A program made the translations under genes and the position numbers. This document shows, piece after piece, positions 49,732 to 60,500 of a DNA stretch of 64,000 bases. Location: assembly GCF_014646135.1 (NCBI RefSeq), contig NZ_BMMW01000002.1, forward strand, positions 1,240,001 to 1,304,000, given 5' to 3'. The notes under the pieces are model-generated. The model saw only the letters and a program-made list of their open reading frames with translations, was not told the origin of the DNA and did no database searches. This DNA comes from Nocardia camponoti. GTDB taxonomy: Bacteria > Actinomycetota > Actinomycetes > Mycobacteriales > Mycobacteriaceae. Position 1 is the stretch's first letter. Every line of letters begins with the position of its first letter.

Positions 49732-50584
49732 CCGCACGCAAGAACCGCAGCCGCTGACCGGGTCGCGCTTGGGCGATCCGGTCGACGTCGGCGTCGAGCA
49801 CAACGGCGACAACCGGATAGCCGCCAGTAATCGGATGGTCGGCGAGGAAAACAATCGGCTGACCGCTCGGCGGCACCTGCACCGACCCCAACGCGACGCC
49901 TTCGGTTGGCAATTCGGCGGCAGACGCGCGCGAAAGCGGCGGCCCGTCGACGCGGTCGAGTCGCGCGCCGACGCGGTCGGTGTCGACCGAAACGACCCAG
50001 TGACCGCGAAAGAGCGCGTCGGCGTCGGTGAACCAGTCGTCGCGCGGGCCGAGCAGCGCGGTGACGGTCAGCAGGTCGGGGTAGTCGGTGGTCGGTGCCA
50101 GTTCGACGGTCGGCAACGTGCGCGGTGCTGGCCCGATGGGTAGTCGCGAACCGGGCCGCAGCGGTTCCGGGCCAATGCCCGAAAGGGTGTCGCGACTGCG
50201 CGAGCCGAGGATTTTCGGCACGTCAATGCCACCGCGAACCGCGACGTAGCTGCGCAAACCCGAGCGCGCGTAGTCGAGCCGAAGCGTGACGCCGGGGTCG
50301 ATTTCCAACACACTCGCGTGCCCGACTGGCATGTTGTCGAGGTAGGCGGCAGCGGGCGCGCCGGTAACCGCGACGGTGACGTGCGTGTCGGCATGCAGCA
50401 CAAGCCCGCCGAGCAGCACCTCAATCGCGGCGAAGTCTTCTGGATTGCCGACGAGCCGGTTGGCAAGCCGGAGTGACGCACGGTCGGCCGCGCCCGAATG
50501 GCCGACGCCAGAGTCGAACCACCCGTCGCGACCTAGGTCTTGAACAGTGGCGAGCGGCCCCACCCGCTCGATGAAGATCGTCAT
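49724..50584 (-). CDS. pxpC: 5-oxoprolinase subunit C, biotin-dependent carboxyltransferase family
   Basis: A 286-aa subunit of the prokaryotic ATP-dependent 5-oxoprolinase PxpABC, which opens pyroglutamate to glutamate. Family features are LATVQDLGRDGW, GVGHSGAADRASLRLANRLV and the C-terminal VFLADHPITGGYPVVAVV. GGGAAG precedes the ATG. It is the last gene of the pxpA-pxpB-pxpC series, 66 bp after pxpB. The operon salvages oxoproline formed by damage of glutamine and glutamate. Confidence 0.92.
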   Translation of the reverse strand: MTIFIERVGPLATVQDLGRDGWFDSGVGHSGAADRASLRLANRLVGNPEDFAAIEVLLGGLVLHADTHVTVAVTGAPAAAYLDNMPVGHASVLEIDPGVTLRLDYARSGLRSYVAVRGGIDVPKILGSRSRDTLSGIGPEPLRPGSRLPIGPAPRTLPTVELAPTTDYPDLLTVTALLGPRDDWFTDADALFRGHWVVSVDTDRVGARLDRVDGPPLSRASAAELPTEGVALGSVQVPPSGQPIVFLADHPITGGYPVVAVVLDADVDRIAQARPGQRLRFLRAVS

Positions 50585-50650
50585 TTCTTCCCATCCCCGA
50601 TTTCGATGTCGAGGCGGCGCATCGTTGAGCAGCCCGGAAGTTTGCCTGTG

Positions 50651-51310
50651 TTATTCCCCGTTGACGTCGACGAATCGGACTCCGGTGCCCGGTCGAACTA
50701 ATGCTGGTGGGTCACGATCAACTTCCCACATTCGGACGTCAGTGTGGCCGATGAGTTGCCAACCGCCGGGTGTCGCGCGCGGGTAGACCGCTGAAAAACC
50801 AGCGGCGAGCGCGACCGCGCCAGGCGGAATCACTGTGCGCGCCTGCGATCGACGCGGCACGGTCAAGCGACCATCGGGCGAGGCGAGGTAGGCGAAACCG
50901 GGCGCGAAGCCGATAAACGCGCAGGTCCAGACCGTTGAGGTGTGTTCGGCGACCACCTGCGCTGGCGTAATGCCGAGATGGTCGGCGACCGCGCCGAGGT
51001 CTTCGCCGTCGTAGGTGACTGGGATGTCGATCTGCGCTGTTCCACGGGAAACATCGACATCAAATTGCGCGTCGGCGTCGAGTCGGGCAAGCAGCGCGAC
51101 CAGTTCGCGCCGAACCTGCGGCGCGTAACGCACGGAATGCAGGGTGACAAGCACGGTTTCGGCCGCAGGTAAAACGTCTTGAACCCCGGCGATCGCGTTG
51201 TTACGCAACGCCAACGCGAGCCGGTGGACCGGCGCGGAATCGCCAAGGGTGATGAGCATCGCGCGGTCGCCCGCTGGTCGGATACGTGTACTCGGATCGA
51301 CAGTCGTCAT
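50651..51310 (-). CDS. pxpB: 5-oxoprolinase subunit B (KipI family)
   Basis: A 219-aa subunit of PxpABC with the KipI-type domain. Visible blocks are IRPAGDRAMLITLGD, the central ITPAQVVAEHTSTVWTCAFI followed by GFAPGFAYL, and TVIPPGAVALAAGFSAVYPR. ATG 51310 has an excellent GGAGG Shine-Dalgarno. An ATG at 51334 overlapping the pxpA stop is possible but has none. It acts together with PxpA and PxpC. Confidence 0.92.
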   Translation of the reverse strand: MTTVDPSTRIRPAGDRAMLITLGDSAPVHRLALALRNNAIAGVQDVLPAAETVLVTLHSVRYAPQVRRELVALLARLDADAQFDVDVSRGTAQIDIPVTYDGEDLGAVADHLGITPAQVVAEHTSTVWTCAFIGFAPGFAYLASPDGRLTVPRRSQARTVIPPGAVALAAGFSAVYPRATPGGWQLIGHTDVRMWEVDRDPPALVRPGTGVRFVDVNGE

Positions 51311-51333
51311 GTCCCCACCTCCCGTTTCCGGCA

Positions 51334-52083
51334 TCAGCCGAAGGGTTGCACCGGGATACCCGCGTCGTCGAGCGACACGCGGATACGACGCGCCATCTCA
51401 ACAGCAGCAGGCGAGTCGCCATGAACGCAAAGACTAGCTACCGACACAGCGACCGTCCCGGGACCGTCTACGGTACGCGCGGTCCCCGACAGCGCAAGAG
51501 AGTTCGCTTGCGCGACAGCGGCATCGGGTGCCAATACGGCACCGTCAACGCCGCGTGGGGCGAGGGAACCGTCGGCGGTGTAAGCCCGATCCGCGAACCC
51601 TTCGGCGTAAAACGGCACGTTGTGGGCGGTCGCCGCTCGGTCAAGCGCGGTGTTGGCTGGGCCAAGTAGAGCCAGTTCGAAGTCGGCTACCGCGCTCAGC
51701 AGCGCTTCGGCGAGGGCATCGTCACGAGAGGCGGCGTGATAGAGCGCGCCGTGCGGCTTCACATAGCGCACGCGGTCGCCTGCCGCTTGGGCGAAGGCGG
51801 CCAACGCGCCGATTTGGTAAGTGGTCTCGTCACGCAAGTCGGCGGGGGAGATACCGACGTCGCGGCGACCGAAGCCGACGAGGTCGCGGTAACCGACATG
51901 CGCGCCGATCCGCACGCCCTTTTCGACGGCAAGTTCGCAGGTCCGACGCATAATCGACGGATCGCCAGCGTGAAAACCACACGCGATATTGGCGCTGGTG
52001 ACGATGTCGAGCATCGCGGCGTCGTCGCCCATACGCCACGGGCCGAAGCCTTCGCCAAGGTCAGAATTCAGATCTAGCGGCAT
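51334..52083 (-). CDS. pxpA: 5-oxoprolinase subunit A (LamB/YcsF family)
   Basis: A 249-aa subunit with the LamB/YcsF signature: LDLNSDLGEGFGPWRMGDD, then VTSANIACGFHAGDPSIMRR and IGAHVGYRDLVGFGRR. The end holds CVHGDSPAAVEMARRIR. I chose ATG 52083, giving MPLDLNSDLGEG, over a GTG at 52104. It is the first gene of pxpABC and is divergent from the 52151 gene. Confidence 0.92.
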   Translation of the reverse strand: MPLDLNSDLGEGFGPWRMGDDAAMLDIVTSANIACGFHAGDPSIMRRTCELAVEKGVRIGAHVGYRDLVGFGRRDVGISPADLRDETTYQIGALAAFAQAAGDRVRYVKPHGALYHAASRDDALAEALLSAVADFELALLGPANTALDRAATAHNVPFYAEGFADRAYTADGSLAPRGVDGAVLAPDAAVAQANSLALSGTARTVDGPGTVAVSVASLCVHGDSPAAVEMARRIRVSLDDAGIPVQPFG

Positions 52084-52150
52084 GTTTCTATTGTCAACCG
52101 TCACCAGAATCGTGGCTCACGGGCGCTCCCGCCGCTACGCTCGAAGCACC

Positions 52151-52936
52151 ATGGTGATGAATATCCTCGACCTGGGCAAACGCCTACTCGACCCGTCTTG
52201 GATCGACCAGTGGCTCGGGTTCACCACCTCGTGGGCCGATCCGGTCGCCGATCTCGGCTCGGGCACGGTCACCGCGTTGATGCCTGACGTGCTGATGACG
52301 CTGCTCAGCGAAGGGATCCTCAGCCGCTTCGGCGGTCAGGAAATCGACGCGACGCTGCTCGGGCACGACCTCACCGCCACCCTCGACGTGTTCAAGGTCC
52401 GGCGACGCGGCGCGCACTTCCAGTCCAAAACTGTCCTATCGGACCTGGTTTGGGACAGCCACCCGTTCCCGCAGGTCACCGTGATCGCGCATGGCGTTCG
52501 CCTCATCCCCGGCGTGCCGACGAAGGTGCGCTGCCAGCAGCTCGACATCGAAGGCACGATCGGCATCGCCGCGCTCGTCGACTGGGTCAACGAGCACGAC
52601 CTCGCGTGGAAAGCCGAACTCGATAAGCGCGGGCGCGTTGTCGCGACGCATCGCGAGAAGAAGATGCGCGCGGTGATCGACGCGCAGGTTTACGACAACC
52701 TGCTCACCATCGACATCCGCAAAGCCAACTGGCATGGGCTGCGCGTGCCGCGGCGGGTGGTGCGCTCGCCCGCGCTGATGCTCGACGACCTGCCAAGTCG
52801 CGCGTCGATTACCTACGCGCACCGACGCGGCGACCACGTGCATTTCCGTATCGAACTCGGCGAGACAACCGGCTCGTTCGACCTTTCGCAAATGCGCAAC
52901 GCGATCATCGCAGGGACCACGCTGATCGTGTTCTAG
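52151..52936 (+). CDS. Conserved hypothetical protein
   Basis: A 261-aa soluble protein that I do not recognise. It begins MVMNILDLGKRLLDPSWIDQ, has alternating hydrophobic strands (HFQSKTVLSDLVWDSH, PQVTVIAHGVRLIPG) and ends SFDLSQMRNAIIAGTTLIVF. The pattern suggests a beta-rich fold with no catalytic motif, no signal peptide and no membrane helix. ATG 52151 is the first credible start. The stop overlaps the convergent pcnA stop by 4 bp. Confidence 0.65.
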   Translation: MVMNILDLGKRLLDPSWIDQWLGFTTSWADPVADLGSGTVTALMPDVLMTLLSEGILSRFGGQEIDATLLGHDLTATLDVFKVRRRGAHFQSKTVLSDLVWDSHPFPQVTVIAHGVRLIPGVPTKVRCQQLDIEGTIGIAALVDWVNEHDLAWKAELDKRGRVVATHREKKMRAVIDAQVYDNLLTIDIRKANWHGLRVPRRVVRSPALMLDDLPSRASITYAHRRGDHVHFRIELGETTGSFDLSQMRNAIIAGTTLIVF

Positions 52937-54396
52937 TTCTGGGTCTTCCACCACTCGATGAGCGCGGCTTCGGCTTCGTCGCGGGTCAGCGGGCCACGGT
53001 CAAGGCGCAGGTCCTTGAGGTATTTCCACGCCGCGCCGACCTGCGGGCCGGGTGGCAGGCCGAGCAGTTCCATGATGGCGTTGCCGTCGAGGTCGGGGCG
53101 AACGCGTGCCAAATCCTCCTGCGCGGCGAGCACGGCGATGCGTTCTTCGAGCTCGTCATAGGTGGCACGTAGCGCGGCGGCGCGACGCTTGTTGCGCGTC
53201 GTGCAGTCGGCGCGAACCAGTTTGTGCAGGCGATCGAGCAGGTCATCGGCGTCGGTCACGTAGCGACGCACGGCCGAATCGGTCCACTGGCCCTTGCCGT
53301 ACCCGTGAAAACGCAGGTGCAAAAACACCAGTCGCGCGACTTCCTCAGTGAAGTTCTTCGGATATTTCAGCGCCTTCATCCGCTTGCGGACCATCTTCGC
53401 GCCAACAACTTCGTGATGGTGGAAGCTGACGCCGCCGCCCTCTTCATTGCGTTTGGTGTCGGGCTTGCCAATGTCGTGCAGCAGCGCGGCCCAGCGCAAG
53501 ACCAGGTCGGGGTCGCCTTCTTCCTGGTCAATCGCCTGTTGCAGGACCGTAAGCGAGTGCTGGTAGACGTCCTTGTGCTGATGGTGTTCGTCGATTTCGA
53601 GCTGCATCGCGGGGATTTCCGGGATCACGCGCTCGGCGAGGCCGGTTTCGACCATCAGATTGATGCCGTCGATCGGGTGTTCCGAGCCGATCAGTTTGTC
53701 GAGTTCGGCGCGCACGCGTTCGGCGGTGATGCGGTCGATTTGGTCGGCCATGTCGACAATGGCGTCGCGCACGCGCGGGGTGACATCGAAGCCGAGCTGG
53801 GCGACGAAACGGGCAGCGCGCAGCATGCGCAGCGGGTCGTCGTTGAAGGAGTCGGCGGGCAGCGCGGGGGTGTCGAGGACGCCGGCGAGCAGGTCGTCGA
53901 TGCCGTTGAGCGGGTCGACAAATTCGAGTTGGCCGTCGGAAAGCACGCGAACGGCCATCGCGTTCACGCGGAAATCGCGACGGATCAGGTCGCCTTCGAG
54001 GGTGTCACCGAAGGTCACTTCGGGATTGCGCGAAACCCGGTCATACGAATCGGCGCGGAAGGTGGTGATTTCGAGCTGCTGGCCGTCTTTGGCCGCGCTG
54101 ACCGTGCCGAACGCCAAACCGCCGGTGTCCCACAGCTGGTCGGCCCAGCCGCGCATCAGCTCGGTGACCACTTCGGGGCGCGCGTCGGTGGTGAAATCGA
54201 GGTCGGTGCCGAGGCGGCCAAGGATCGCGTCGCGGACGCTGCCGCCAACGAGATAAAGCGAGTGGCCGCGTTCAGCAAACATCGCGCCAAGCGGGGCGAG
54301 AACCTCAGAAAGCTGCCCCAAAGTTATCGCCGCCCCGGCTAGCAAACGGGCGCGACGGTCGGCCACAGCATCAGGGGCGGAATTAGGGGAAACCAC
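52933..54396 (-). CDS. pcnA: CCA tRNA nucleotidyltransferase, HD-domain type
   Basis: Adds or repairs the 3' CCA end of tRNAs. The nucleotidyltransferase head is YLVGGSVRDAILGRLGTDLD, where the later Asp pair (DLD) binds metal. RRDFRVNAMAVRV and the RNA-binding region follow. The HD phosphohydrolase domain has LRWAALLHDIGKP. It corresponds to Rv3907c (480 aa). The frame allows TTG 54405, but the GTG at 54396 stands eight bases after TAGAGT, so I prefer it (487 aa). It is divergent from mutT4 as in relatives. Confidence 0.92.
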   Translation of the reverse strand: MVSPNSAPDAVADRRARLLAGAAITLGQLSEVLAPLGAMFAERGHSLYLVGGSVRDAILGRLGTDLDFTTDARPEVVTELMRGWADQLWDTGGLAFGTVSAAKDGQQLEITTFRADSYDRVSRNPEVTFGDTLEGDLIRRDFRVNAMAVRVLSDGQLEFVDPLNGIDDLLAGVLDTPALPADSFNDDPLRMLRAARFVAQLGFDVTPRVRDAIVDMADQIDRITAERVRAELDKLIGSEHPIDGINLMVETGLAERVIPEIPAMQLEIDEHHQHKDVYQHSLTVLQQAIDQEEGDPDLVLRWAALLHDIGKPDTKRNEEGGGVSFHHHEVVGAKMVRKRMKALKYPKNFTEEVARLVFLHLRFHGYGKGQWTDSAVRRYVTDADDLLDRLHKLVRADCTTRNKRRAAALRATYDELEERIAVLAAQEDLARVRPDLDGNAIMELLGLPPGPQVGAAWKYLKDLRLDRGPLTRDEAEAALIEWWKTQN

Positions 54397-54478
54397 GAAC
54401 GACAACTCTACTGGGCGCGCTCACCTGGGATTCAAGCGTGTGGTCTGCCACAACGCCGGTGACATATAAGCTGACGGG

Positions 54479-55018
54479 GTGTCTCCTCCGGCCGATCGCG
54501 CGAACAGTCGACGCCGCCAGCCGCGGCGGCGCGGTTCAGCGGCGGCCGGTGGCAAACCGCGCATGCGGACCGTGCGTGAGACCTCTGCGGGCGGGTTGGT
54601 TGTCGACGGACTCGATGGGCCATCCGAACACCGCGCTGCCGCACTGATCGGTCGTACCGACCGGCGTGGTCGCCTGCTGTGGTCGCTACCCAAAGGCCAT
54701 ATCGAACAGGGCGAAACCTCCGAGCAAACCGCGATTCGTGAAGTAGCCGAAGAGACCGGTATCAATGGCGAAGTGGTCGCTGAGCTGGGCAGCATCGATT
54801 ACTGGTTCGTGACTGAAGGTCGCCGGGTACACAAAACCGTGCATCATTTTCTGCTGCGGTTTCTCGGTGGCGAACTTTCCGACGCCGACGTAGAGGTCAC
54901 CCAGGTTGCGTGGGTCCCGTTGAGCGAGTTGGATTCCCGGTTGGCCTACGCCGACGAACGTCGACTGGCTGAAGTGGCGAATCGACTGATCGACCGGATG
55001 GAGACCGGCAAGCGATGA
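54479..55018 (+). CDS. mutT4: NUDIX hydrolase, MutT4 type
   Basis: A 179-aa Nudix hydrolase. The Nudix box runs from Gly74 ([20 protein letters not shown], then TGI) with all catalytic Glu positions. The N-terminal 30 residues are Arg-rich and probably disordered. TAAGCT stands exactly six bases before the GTG, so a leaderless start is likely. The stop overlaps the next ATG as ATGA. The position matches Rv3908. The substrate may be a diphosphorylated nucleotide. Confidence 0.9.
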   Translation: MSPPADRANSRRRQPRRRGSAAAGGKPRMRTVRETSAGGLVVDGLDGPSEHRAAALIGRTDRRGRLLWSLPKGHIEQGETSEQTAIREVAEETGINGEVVAELGSIDYWFVTEGRRVHKTVHHFLLRFLGGELSDADVEVTQVAWVPLSELDSRLAYADERRLAEVANRLIDRMETGKR

Positions 55019-57423
55019 CGGGTGGACTGCTCCGGCTCCTCACGGCGGTCCTGACCATGCTGGTTTTTGTGTCGCTTCCGGCGACGGTCGCGCACGCGCA
55101 GCCAGGTGGGTCGGGGACGCAACCCAAGTTTTTGAAACTCACGCTCGACACGGTCGCGCCGGGAACAGTCACCACATCAAGCGATCCGGTGCTCACGGTT
55201 TCGGGCACGGTCACCAACATTGGCGATCGCGTTGTCGACGATGTGAGCGTGCGCATTCAGCGCGGCGCGCCGGTCACGTCGCCGTCGGGGTTGCGCAGCG
55301 CGTTGCGGCTCGACCAGATCAATTACGAAATCGCCGGGCCCTTTCAAGATGTCGCGCAGCAGTTGAGTCCTGGTCAGCGCAAACAATTCTCGGTGCGTAT
55401 CGCGTTGCGTGGGAGTCCGGCCACTTCGCTTGGGCTCACTGATCCTGGCGTTTATCCGTTGTTGCTCAACGTCAATGGCGAGCCGGCCTACGGCACCCAG
55501 GCCCGACTCGACGACGCGCGATTCCTGCTTCCCGTGCTCGGGTTGCCGCCCGCGCCGGAGGGGTCGGGCGCGGTGATGGAGGCCGTCGGTGCGCCGCCGG
55601 GGGCCACTCCCGTTGCGACGACGATGATGTGGCCGCTTGCCGATCGGCCGCGCATGGTCGCTGGCAAACCCGGTTCGCTCAATGGTCAAGTTGAGTTGAT
55701 TGACGACGAACTCGCCGCCTCGCTTGGCAAGGGCGGGCGGCTTGAGCAGTTGATCGCCGCGTTGGAGGCGTTCGCGCCTGCGCCTGGTCGGGAGCGTGGG
55801 GTGGCGTCTTCGGTGTGCATCGCCGTTGATCCTGATCTGGTTTCGACCGTGCAGACCATGACGCATGGGTATCGGGTGCTCGCGAGTCCGTCGGACCCTG
55901 GCGGCGCGACGCGCGAAGGAGCTGGGGCGGCGAACGCCCAGGCGTGGCTCGACCGGTTGCGCGCGTTGACGGCGTCGATGTGCACGGTCGCGCTGCCGTA
56001 TGGACAAGTGGACTTGACGTCGCTTGCCGCGGTCAACGACGAGGGCCTTTCCGCGCGTGCTTTGCTCGCGCCCGCCGACGTTGTCGACGCGATTCTTGGC
56101 ATTCGATCGCTGCGCGGGGTGAGCCTGCCCGACTCCGGCAGCATCGACGACAGCGCGGGCAAGCTCATCCGCGCGCACGGGTATTCGACGGCGGTGCTCG
56201 CGTCGACGGCCGTGAGTTCCGACGGTCCGCACGCCGAAAGCGAGAGCGCGCTCACGTCCGCGCCGACGACATTCGCGCCCGGGACTGTTGTTGGTGGCGA
56301 ACTGCCAGCGCCAGACGTTGTTCGCGTTCCGACCGTCGCCGCTGAACCTGTTGTTGAGCAGGTCGATCCGGCGTTGCGGGTCGCGACGTTCGATATTTGG
56401 GCGGCTACCGCGCTCGCCGCTGTCGGATCCAATCCGCCTACGCCGTCGTTCACGCCGTCGAAGGTGCGTTTCGACGTCACGAACGACTCGCGTGCCGCTC
56501 GCTTGCAAGACGCGCTTGCCGCGTTGACGTGGACCGCGCTGAACCCGCAGCCCGACCACCCGCGATCGCAGTTGCTGATGCCACCGCAGCAGTGGAGTGC
56601 GAGTCGCGAAGAGGGTGTCGCGCTGTTGAAGCAGATCGAGTTGTTGACGCGCAACGGGTTGGCCGCGCCGCGCGCGTTCGCTGACCTCGTCGCGCAGCCG
56701 CCAGCGCCGCAACCGTTCACGCTGGAGTACTTGCCGCGTGTCGCGCATGACGCGCCGCCGGAGTCGTTCATCGAGCCGATTCGGTACCAGGCAGCGCGGG
56801 TTACCGACCTGCAGCGCGCGCTGGTTGAGCTGCCCGAATCCGAACTCACGCCGATGCGGTTTCTGACACCCGTGCGCGAGGATTTGCTGCGCGCGTTGAC
56901 GCTGTCGGATCGGCGTGGCGACGACAAAACCTTGGCCGACCAGTACGGGCAGCGGCGCATTGATCAGGTGACCAAGGAACTCGACCAAATGTTCGCGTCG
57001 GTTTCGGTGTTGCCGCCAGGTGGGGTTTACACCCTCGCGTCCGAACAAAGCCCGTTGTTGCTGGTGGCCCGGAATGAACTGCCCGTCGCGATCCGAGTGC
57101 TTTTCAAGATCGAAGCGCCCGCCGAGACGAACATCACCGATATTGGCGAACAGCTGCTTCCGCCGTCGGGAACGCGGTCATTCCAGATCCCGACCGAGGT
57201 GAGCGACAGCCGCAGCCTGGTCATTCCCATTTCCCTTACCACCCCGAACGGAATCGCGCTAGGAGAACCCACGCAGGTGTCAGTTCGCTCGAACGCCTAC
57301 GGTCAGGCGTTGGCGATAATGACCGCGTGTGCCGCGATATTGCTGTTGCTGTTGGCCGGGCGTCGACTGCTTCGGCGCTTCCGCGGCCAACCCGACCCAG
57401 CCGATCAGAGGATCGACGGCTGA
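55015..57423 (+). CDS. DUF6049 family membrane protein (Rv3909-like)
   Basis: An 802-aa exported protein conserved next to murJ in mycolic-acid bacteria. It has a signal peptide ([20 protein letters not shown]), then a beta-rich NEW3-like domain with [21 protein letters not shown] long middle region follows, then a C-terminal membrane helix ([20 protein letters not shown]) and a short basic tail. Most of the protein faces outside. The start ATG is coupled to mutT4 (ATGA). Function unknown; the constant neighbourhood suggests work with MurJ. Confidence 0.85.
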   Translation: MTGGLLRLLTAVLTMLVFVSLPATVAHAQPGGSGTQPKFLKLTLDTVAPGTVTTSSDPVLTVSGTVTNIGDRVVDDVSVRIQRGAPVTSPSGLRSALRLDQINYEIAGPFQDVAQQLSPGQRKQFSVRIALRGSPATSLGLTDPGVYPLLLNVNGEPAYGTQARLDDARFLLPVLGLPPAPEGSGAVMEAVGAPPGATPVATTMMWPLADRPRMVAGKPGSLNGQVELIDDELAASLGKGGRLEQLIAALEAFAPAPGRERGVASSVCIAVDPDLVSTVQTMTHGYRVLASPSDPGGATREGAGAANAQAWLDRLRALTASMCTVALPYGQVDLTSLAAVNDEGLSARALLAPADVVDAILGIRSLRGVSLPDSGSIDDSAGKLIRAHGYSTAVLASTAVSSDGPHAESESALTSAPTTFAPGTVVGGELPAPDVVRVPTVAAEPVVEQVDPALRVATFDIWAATALAAVGSNPPTPSFTPSKVRFDVTNDSRAARLQDALAALTWTALNPQPDHPRSQLLMPPQQWSASREEGVALLKQIELLTRNGLAAPRAFADLVAQPPAPQPFTLEYLPRVAHDAPPESFIEPIRYQAARVTDLQRALVELPESELTPMRFLTPVREDLLRALTLSDRRGDDKTLADQYGQRRIDQVTKELDQMFASVSVLPPGGVYTLASEQSPLLLVARNELPVAIRVLFKIEAPAETNITDIGEQLLPPSGTRSFQIPTEVSDSRSLVIPISLTTPNGIALGEPTQVSVRSNAYGQALAIMTACAAILLLLLAGRRLLRRFRGQPDPADQRIDG

Positions 57424-57532
57424 GCTGGTCGCGGGGGAAGATGGCAATGGCTGACAAGGTAACGACAGTGCGCGTGGATGAAACACTCGCCGCGACCTGC
57501 GGGATCCGCAAGGTGGCCCGGGTACAGGAGGC

Positions 57533-60500
57533 ATGATGGGCGACGATGAATCCGCTCACACGCCCGACCACGACGACGACGCAACCGTGCGACGGGCACC
57601 GACCGCCCCCTGGGAGCGAACGATGAGCACCGACTCGCGCGTGTCCGACGGACCGGACGACCAGCCGACCGAACGCGGCGAAGTCGACCCGCGATTCGCC
57701 AACGACGCGGATTGGTTGAGCCAGGATTTGACGGGTTTGCCGGGGCGCACGCCGCGCGTTGGTGAGCCGGGATTGCCGCCGAACCGTCGCGTTGGGCCGG
57801 GTGCTGAGCGCCCGGCAGGCCCGCCGTCGGGCGCGCACCCGGTTCCGCAGTTTCGTTCAGGTGCGAATCCTGGTGGGGGACAGGGCGATTCGCCGATTCC
57901 GCCGGGTTCGCGACCGCCTGGCCCGCCTGCTGGTCGGCCGAATTATGGTGCGCCGGAACAGAATCCGCCTGCTTATCGACCCGGTCGCGACCAGCCGGGC
58001 GCGACGCCGCCGGTTGGCTACCGCCCGGGTCGTGCTGGAGAAGTCCCGCCGCAACCACCGCAGGGACATCGTCCGCCCCCACGTCGCAATACGCCGCCGT
58101 CGGGCGGGGTGCCGAATCAGCCGTATCCGCCGGTTCCGCCGCGCGGACCTCACCCTGGTCAGGGCCCCGCGCCACTACCTCCGCGCGGCAACGTTCCTGG
58201 GTCGGGCGCGTTTCGCCAGGTCCCACCGGGTGCCCCGCGTCGACCGGCGGGCCCGCCGTCCGGCGAATTCCGTCAGCCTCCCGGTGCACCGAACGGACCA
58301 CGCGGCCCGATTCCACCCGGCCAGCCGCCGCGCCCGCCGCGACCCGACAACGACGCGACCGTTCGCGTACCTGTTCGCCCCAATGTTCCTAGCGAATTCG
58401 GTTCTCGCCCACCTGGTTTCGATCGTCCCGGCGAACCTCGTCGACCTGCCCCGACCAATTACGGCAATCGCGAAAACGCGCCGATCGACCATCGCGGCGA
58501 ACGGCCGCGTGCCGGTCAGCCGCGCAGCGGGTCTGGGTCGTATCCCGGGATGCCCGCCGCAGCGCCGCACGATCGCGGGCCCGCGCGCACCAAAACCGCA
58601 CCTAAACCCGAGCCCGCCAAGGCCGCGCCGCAAGGTGGCAACGCCAAACTGCTCAAAGACTCCGGGTCCATCGCCATCGCGACGCTCGTCAGTCGCGCGA
58701 CCGGGTTCGCCAAACAGCTGCTGCTGCTGACCATCCTCGGGCCCGCGATCGCGAGTGCGTTCACTTCGGCGAACCTCGTGCCGAACATGATCGCCGAACT
58801 CGTGCTTGGCGCGGTGCTCACGGCGATCGTGGTGCCGACGTTGGTGCGTGCCGAGCAGGAAGATCCTGATCACGGCGCGGCGTTCGTGCGAAGACTCGTG
58901 ACCGCGGCGTTCCTCGTGCTCTTCACCGCGACCGTCCTCACGATGGCCGCGACGCCGATTCTCGCGACGCACATTTTCGTTTCGTCGGACGGCAAGGTCA
59001 ACACTCAGCTCACGACGGCACTCACGTACCTGCTGGTGCCAGCGATCTTGTTCTATGGCATGTCCGCCCTGTTCACCGCCATTTTGAACACTCGCCACGC
59101 GTTCAAACCGGGCGCGTGGGCACCGGTGCTCAACAACGTCGTGATGCTCGCTGTGCTCGCCGCGTACGCGCTCACGCCGGGCGAGATCACGCTCGATCCG
59201 GTCCGGATGGGCGAGCCAAAACTGCTGCTCCTTGGCGTCGGCATCACCGCTGGCGTCGCGACGCAGGCGCTGAGTTTGCTGCCCGCGATCCGCCGTCACG
59301 GCATCAATCTGAAGCCGCTGTGGGGCGTCGACGCGCGACTCAAGCAGTTCGGCAAAATGGGCGTCGCGATCATCTTGTACGTGCTGATCAGCCAAATTGG
59401 CCTGGTCGTCGCCAACAACATCGCATCGTCGGCCGACGAAGCCGGCCCCGCGATCTTCCAAAACGCCTGGTTGCTGCTGCAATTGCCCTATGGCGTTCTC
59501 GGCGTGACCCTGCTGACCGCGATCATGCCGCGCCTGAGCCGCAACGCCGCCGACGACGACACCCCTGCCGTCGTTGACGACCTTTCAGTCGCTACTCGAC
59601 TCACCATGATCGCGCTGATCCCTGTTGTCGCGTTCCTGACCATCGCCGGCACCAGCGTCGGCGAAGCCCTCTACGGCTACGCGCGCTTCGCAGGCGACGC
59701 GGAACGCCTCGGCGCTGCCGTGAGCTGGTCGGCCTTCTCGCTGATCCCGTACTCGCTCGTCCTGATCCACCTGCGCGTTTTCTACGCACGCGAACAGGCG
59801 TGGACACCAACCTGGATCATCCTCGGCATCACCGCCGTCAAGATCCTGTTCTCGTGCCTCGCACCGGTGATCGCAACCAACTCCGACCACGTCGTCATCA
59901 TCTTGGGTGTCGCGACCGGCCTCGGCTTCACCGCGGGCGCGATCATCGGCGGCATCCTGCTGCATCGCAGCCTCGGCGACCTCAAGATGGCCAACGTCGG
60001 CCGCACGGTCACGCGGGTGCTGCTCGCGAGCATCGCGGGCTGCGCGGTGATGCTGATCGTCGAAACCGTCACCGGACTTGATCAACTGTCCGGCGGGCCC
60101 GGGGCATTGTTGCGAGTCTGCATCAGTGCTCTCGTGATGTTCTCGGTCACCTTCGCGCTGATGCGCCTCGCTGGCATCCCCGAAGTCGTCGGGATCACTG
60201 TCGCGCTGTCGCGCAAGCTCGGCATCACCCCGCCCGCGCCCGACCTTGGGCTCGGCGCCGGTCTGCCCGACGACGACATTTACGCGACCGCGGTACTCCG
60301 TCGACCCGACACTTACGCTTTCCCGTCATTTGGGCCGTCAATGGACACCCAGACCATGATCCTTCCTGTGATCCGACCAGGCGCTGTTGACCCCACCGCC
60401 TTGGCACAGTTCCCGTACGCTGTTCGGCAGACCGATACCGGTGATGAGAACGCCGAACCGGGGAACGATCTGCATGAACTGGCCGAAGGAGGACCGAGGG

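Noticed and set aside
55177..57048. 623-codon open frame on the minus strand
   Set aside because: It lies wholly antisense to the DUF6049 gene and its translation is Arg/Gly/His-rich without any domain, as expected for a shadow frame in GC-rich DNA.
57447..57536. 29-codon ORF between DUF6049 and murJ
   Set aside because: Very short, overlapping the murJ start, with no Shine-Dalgarno and no recognisable product.
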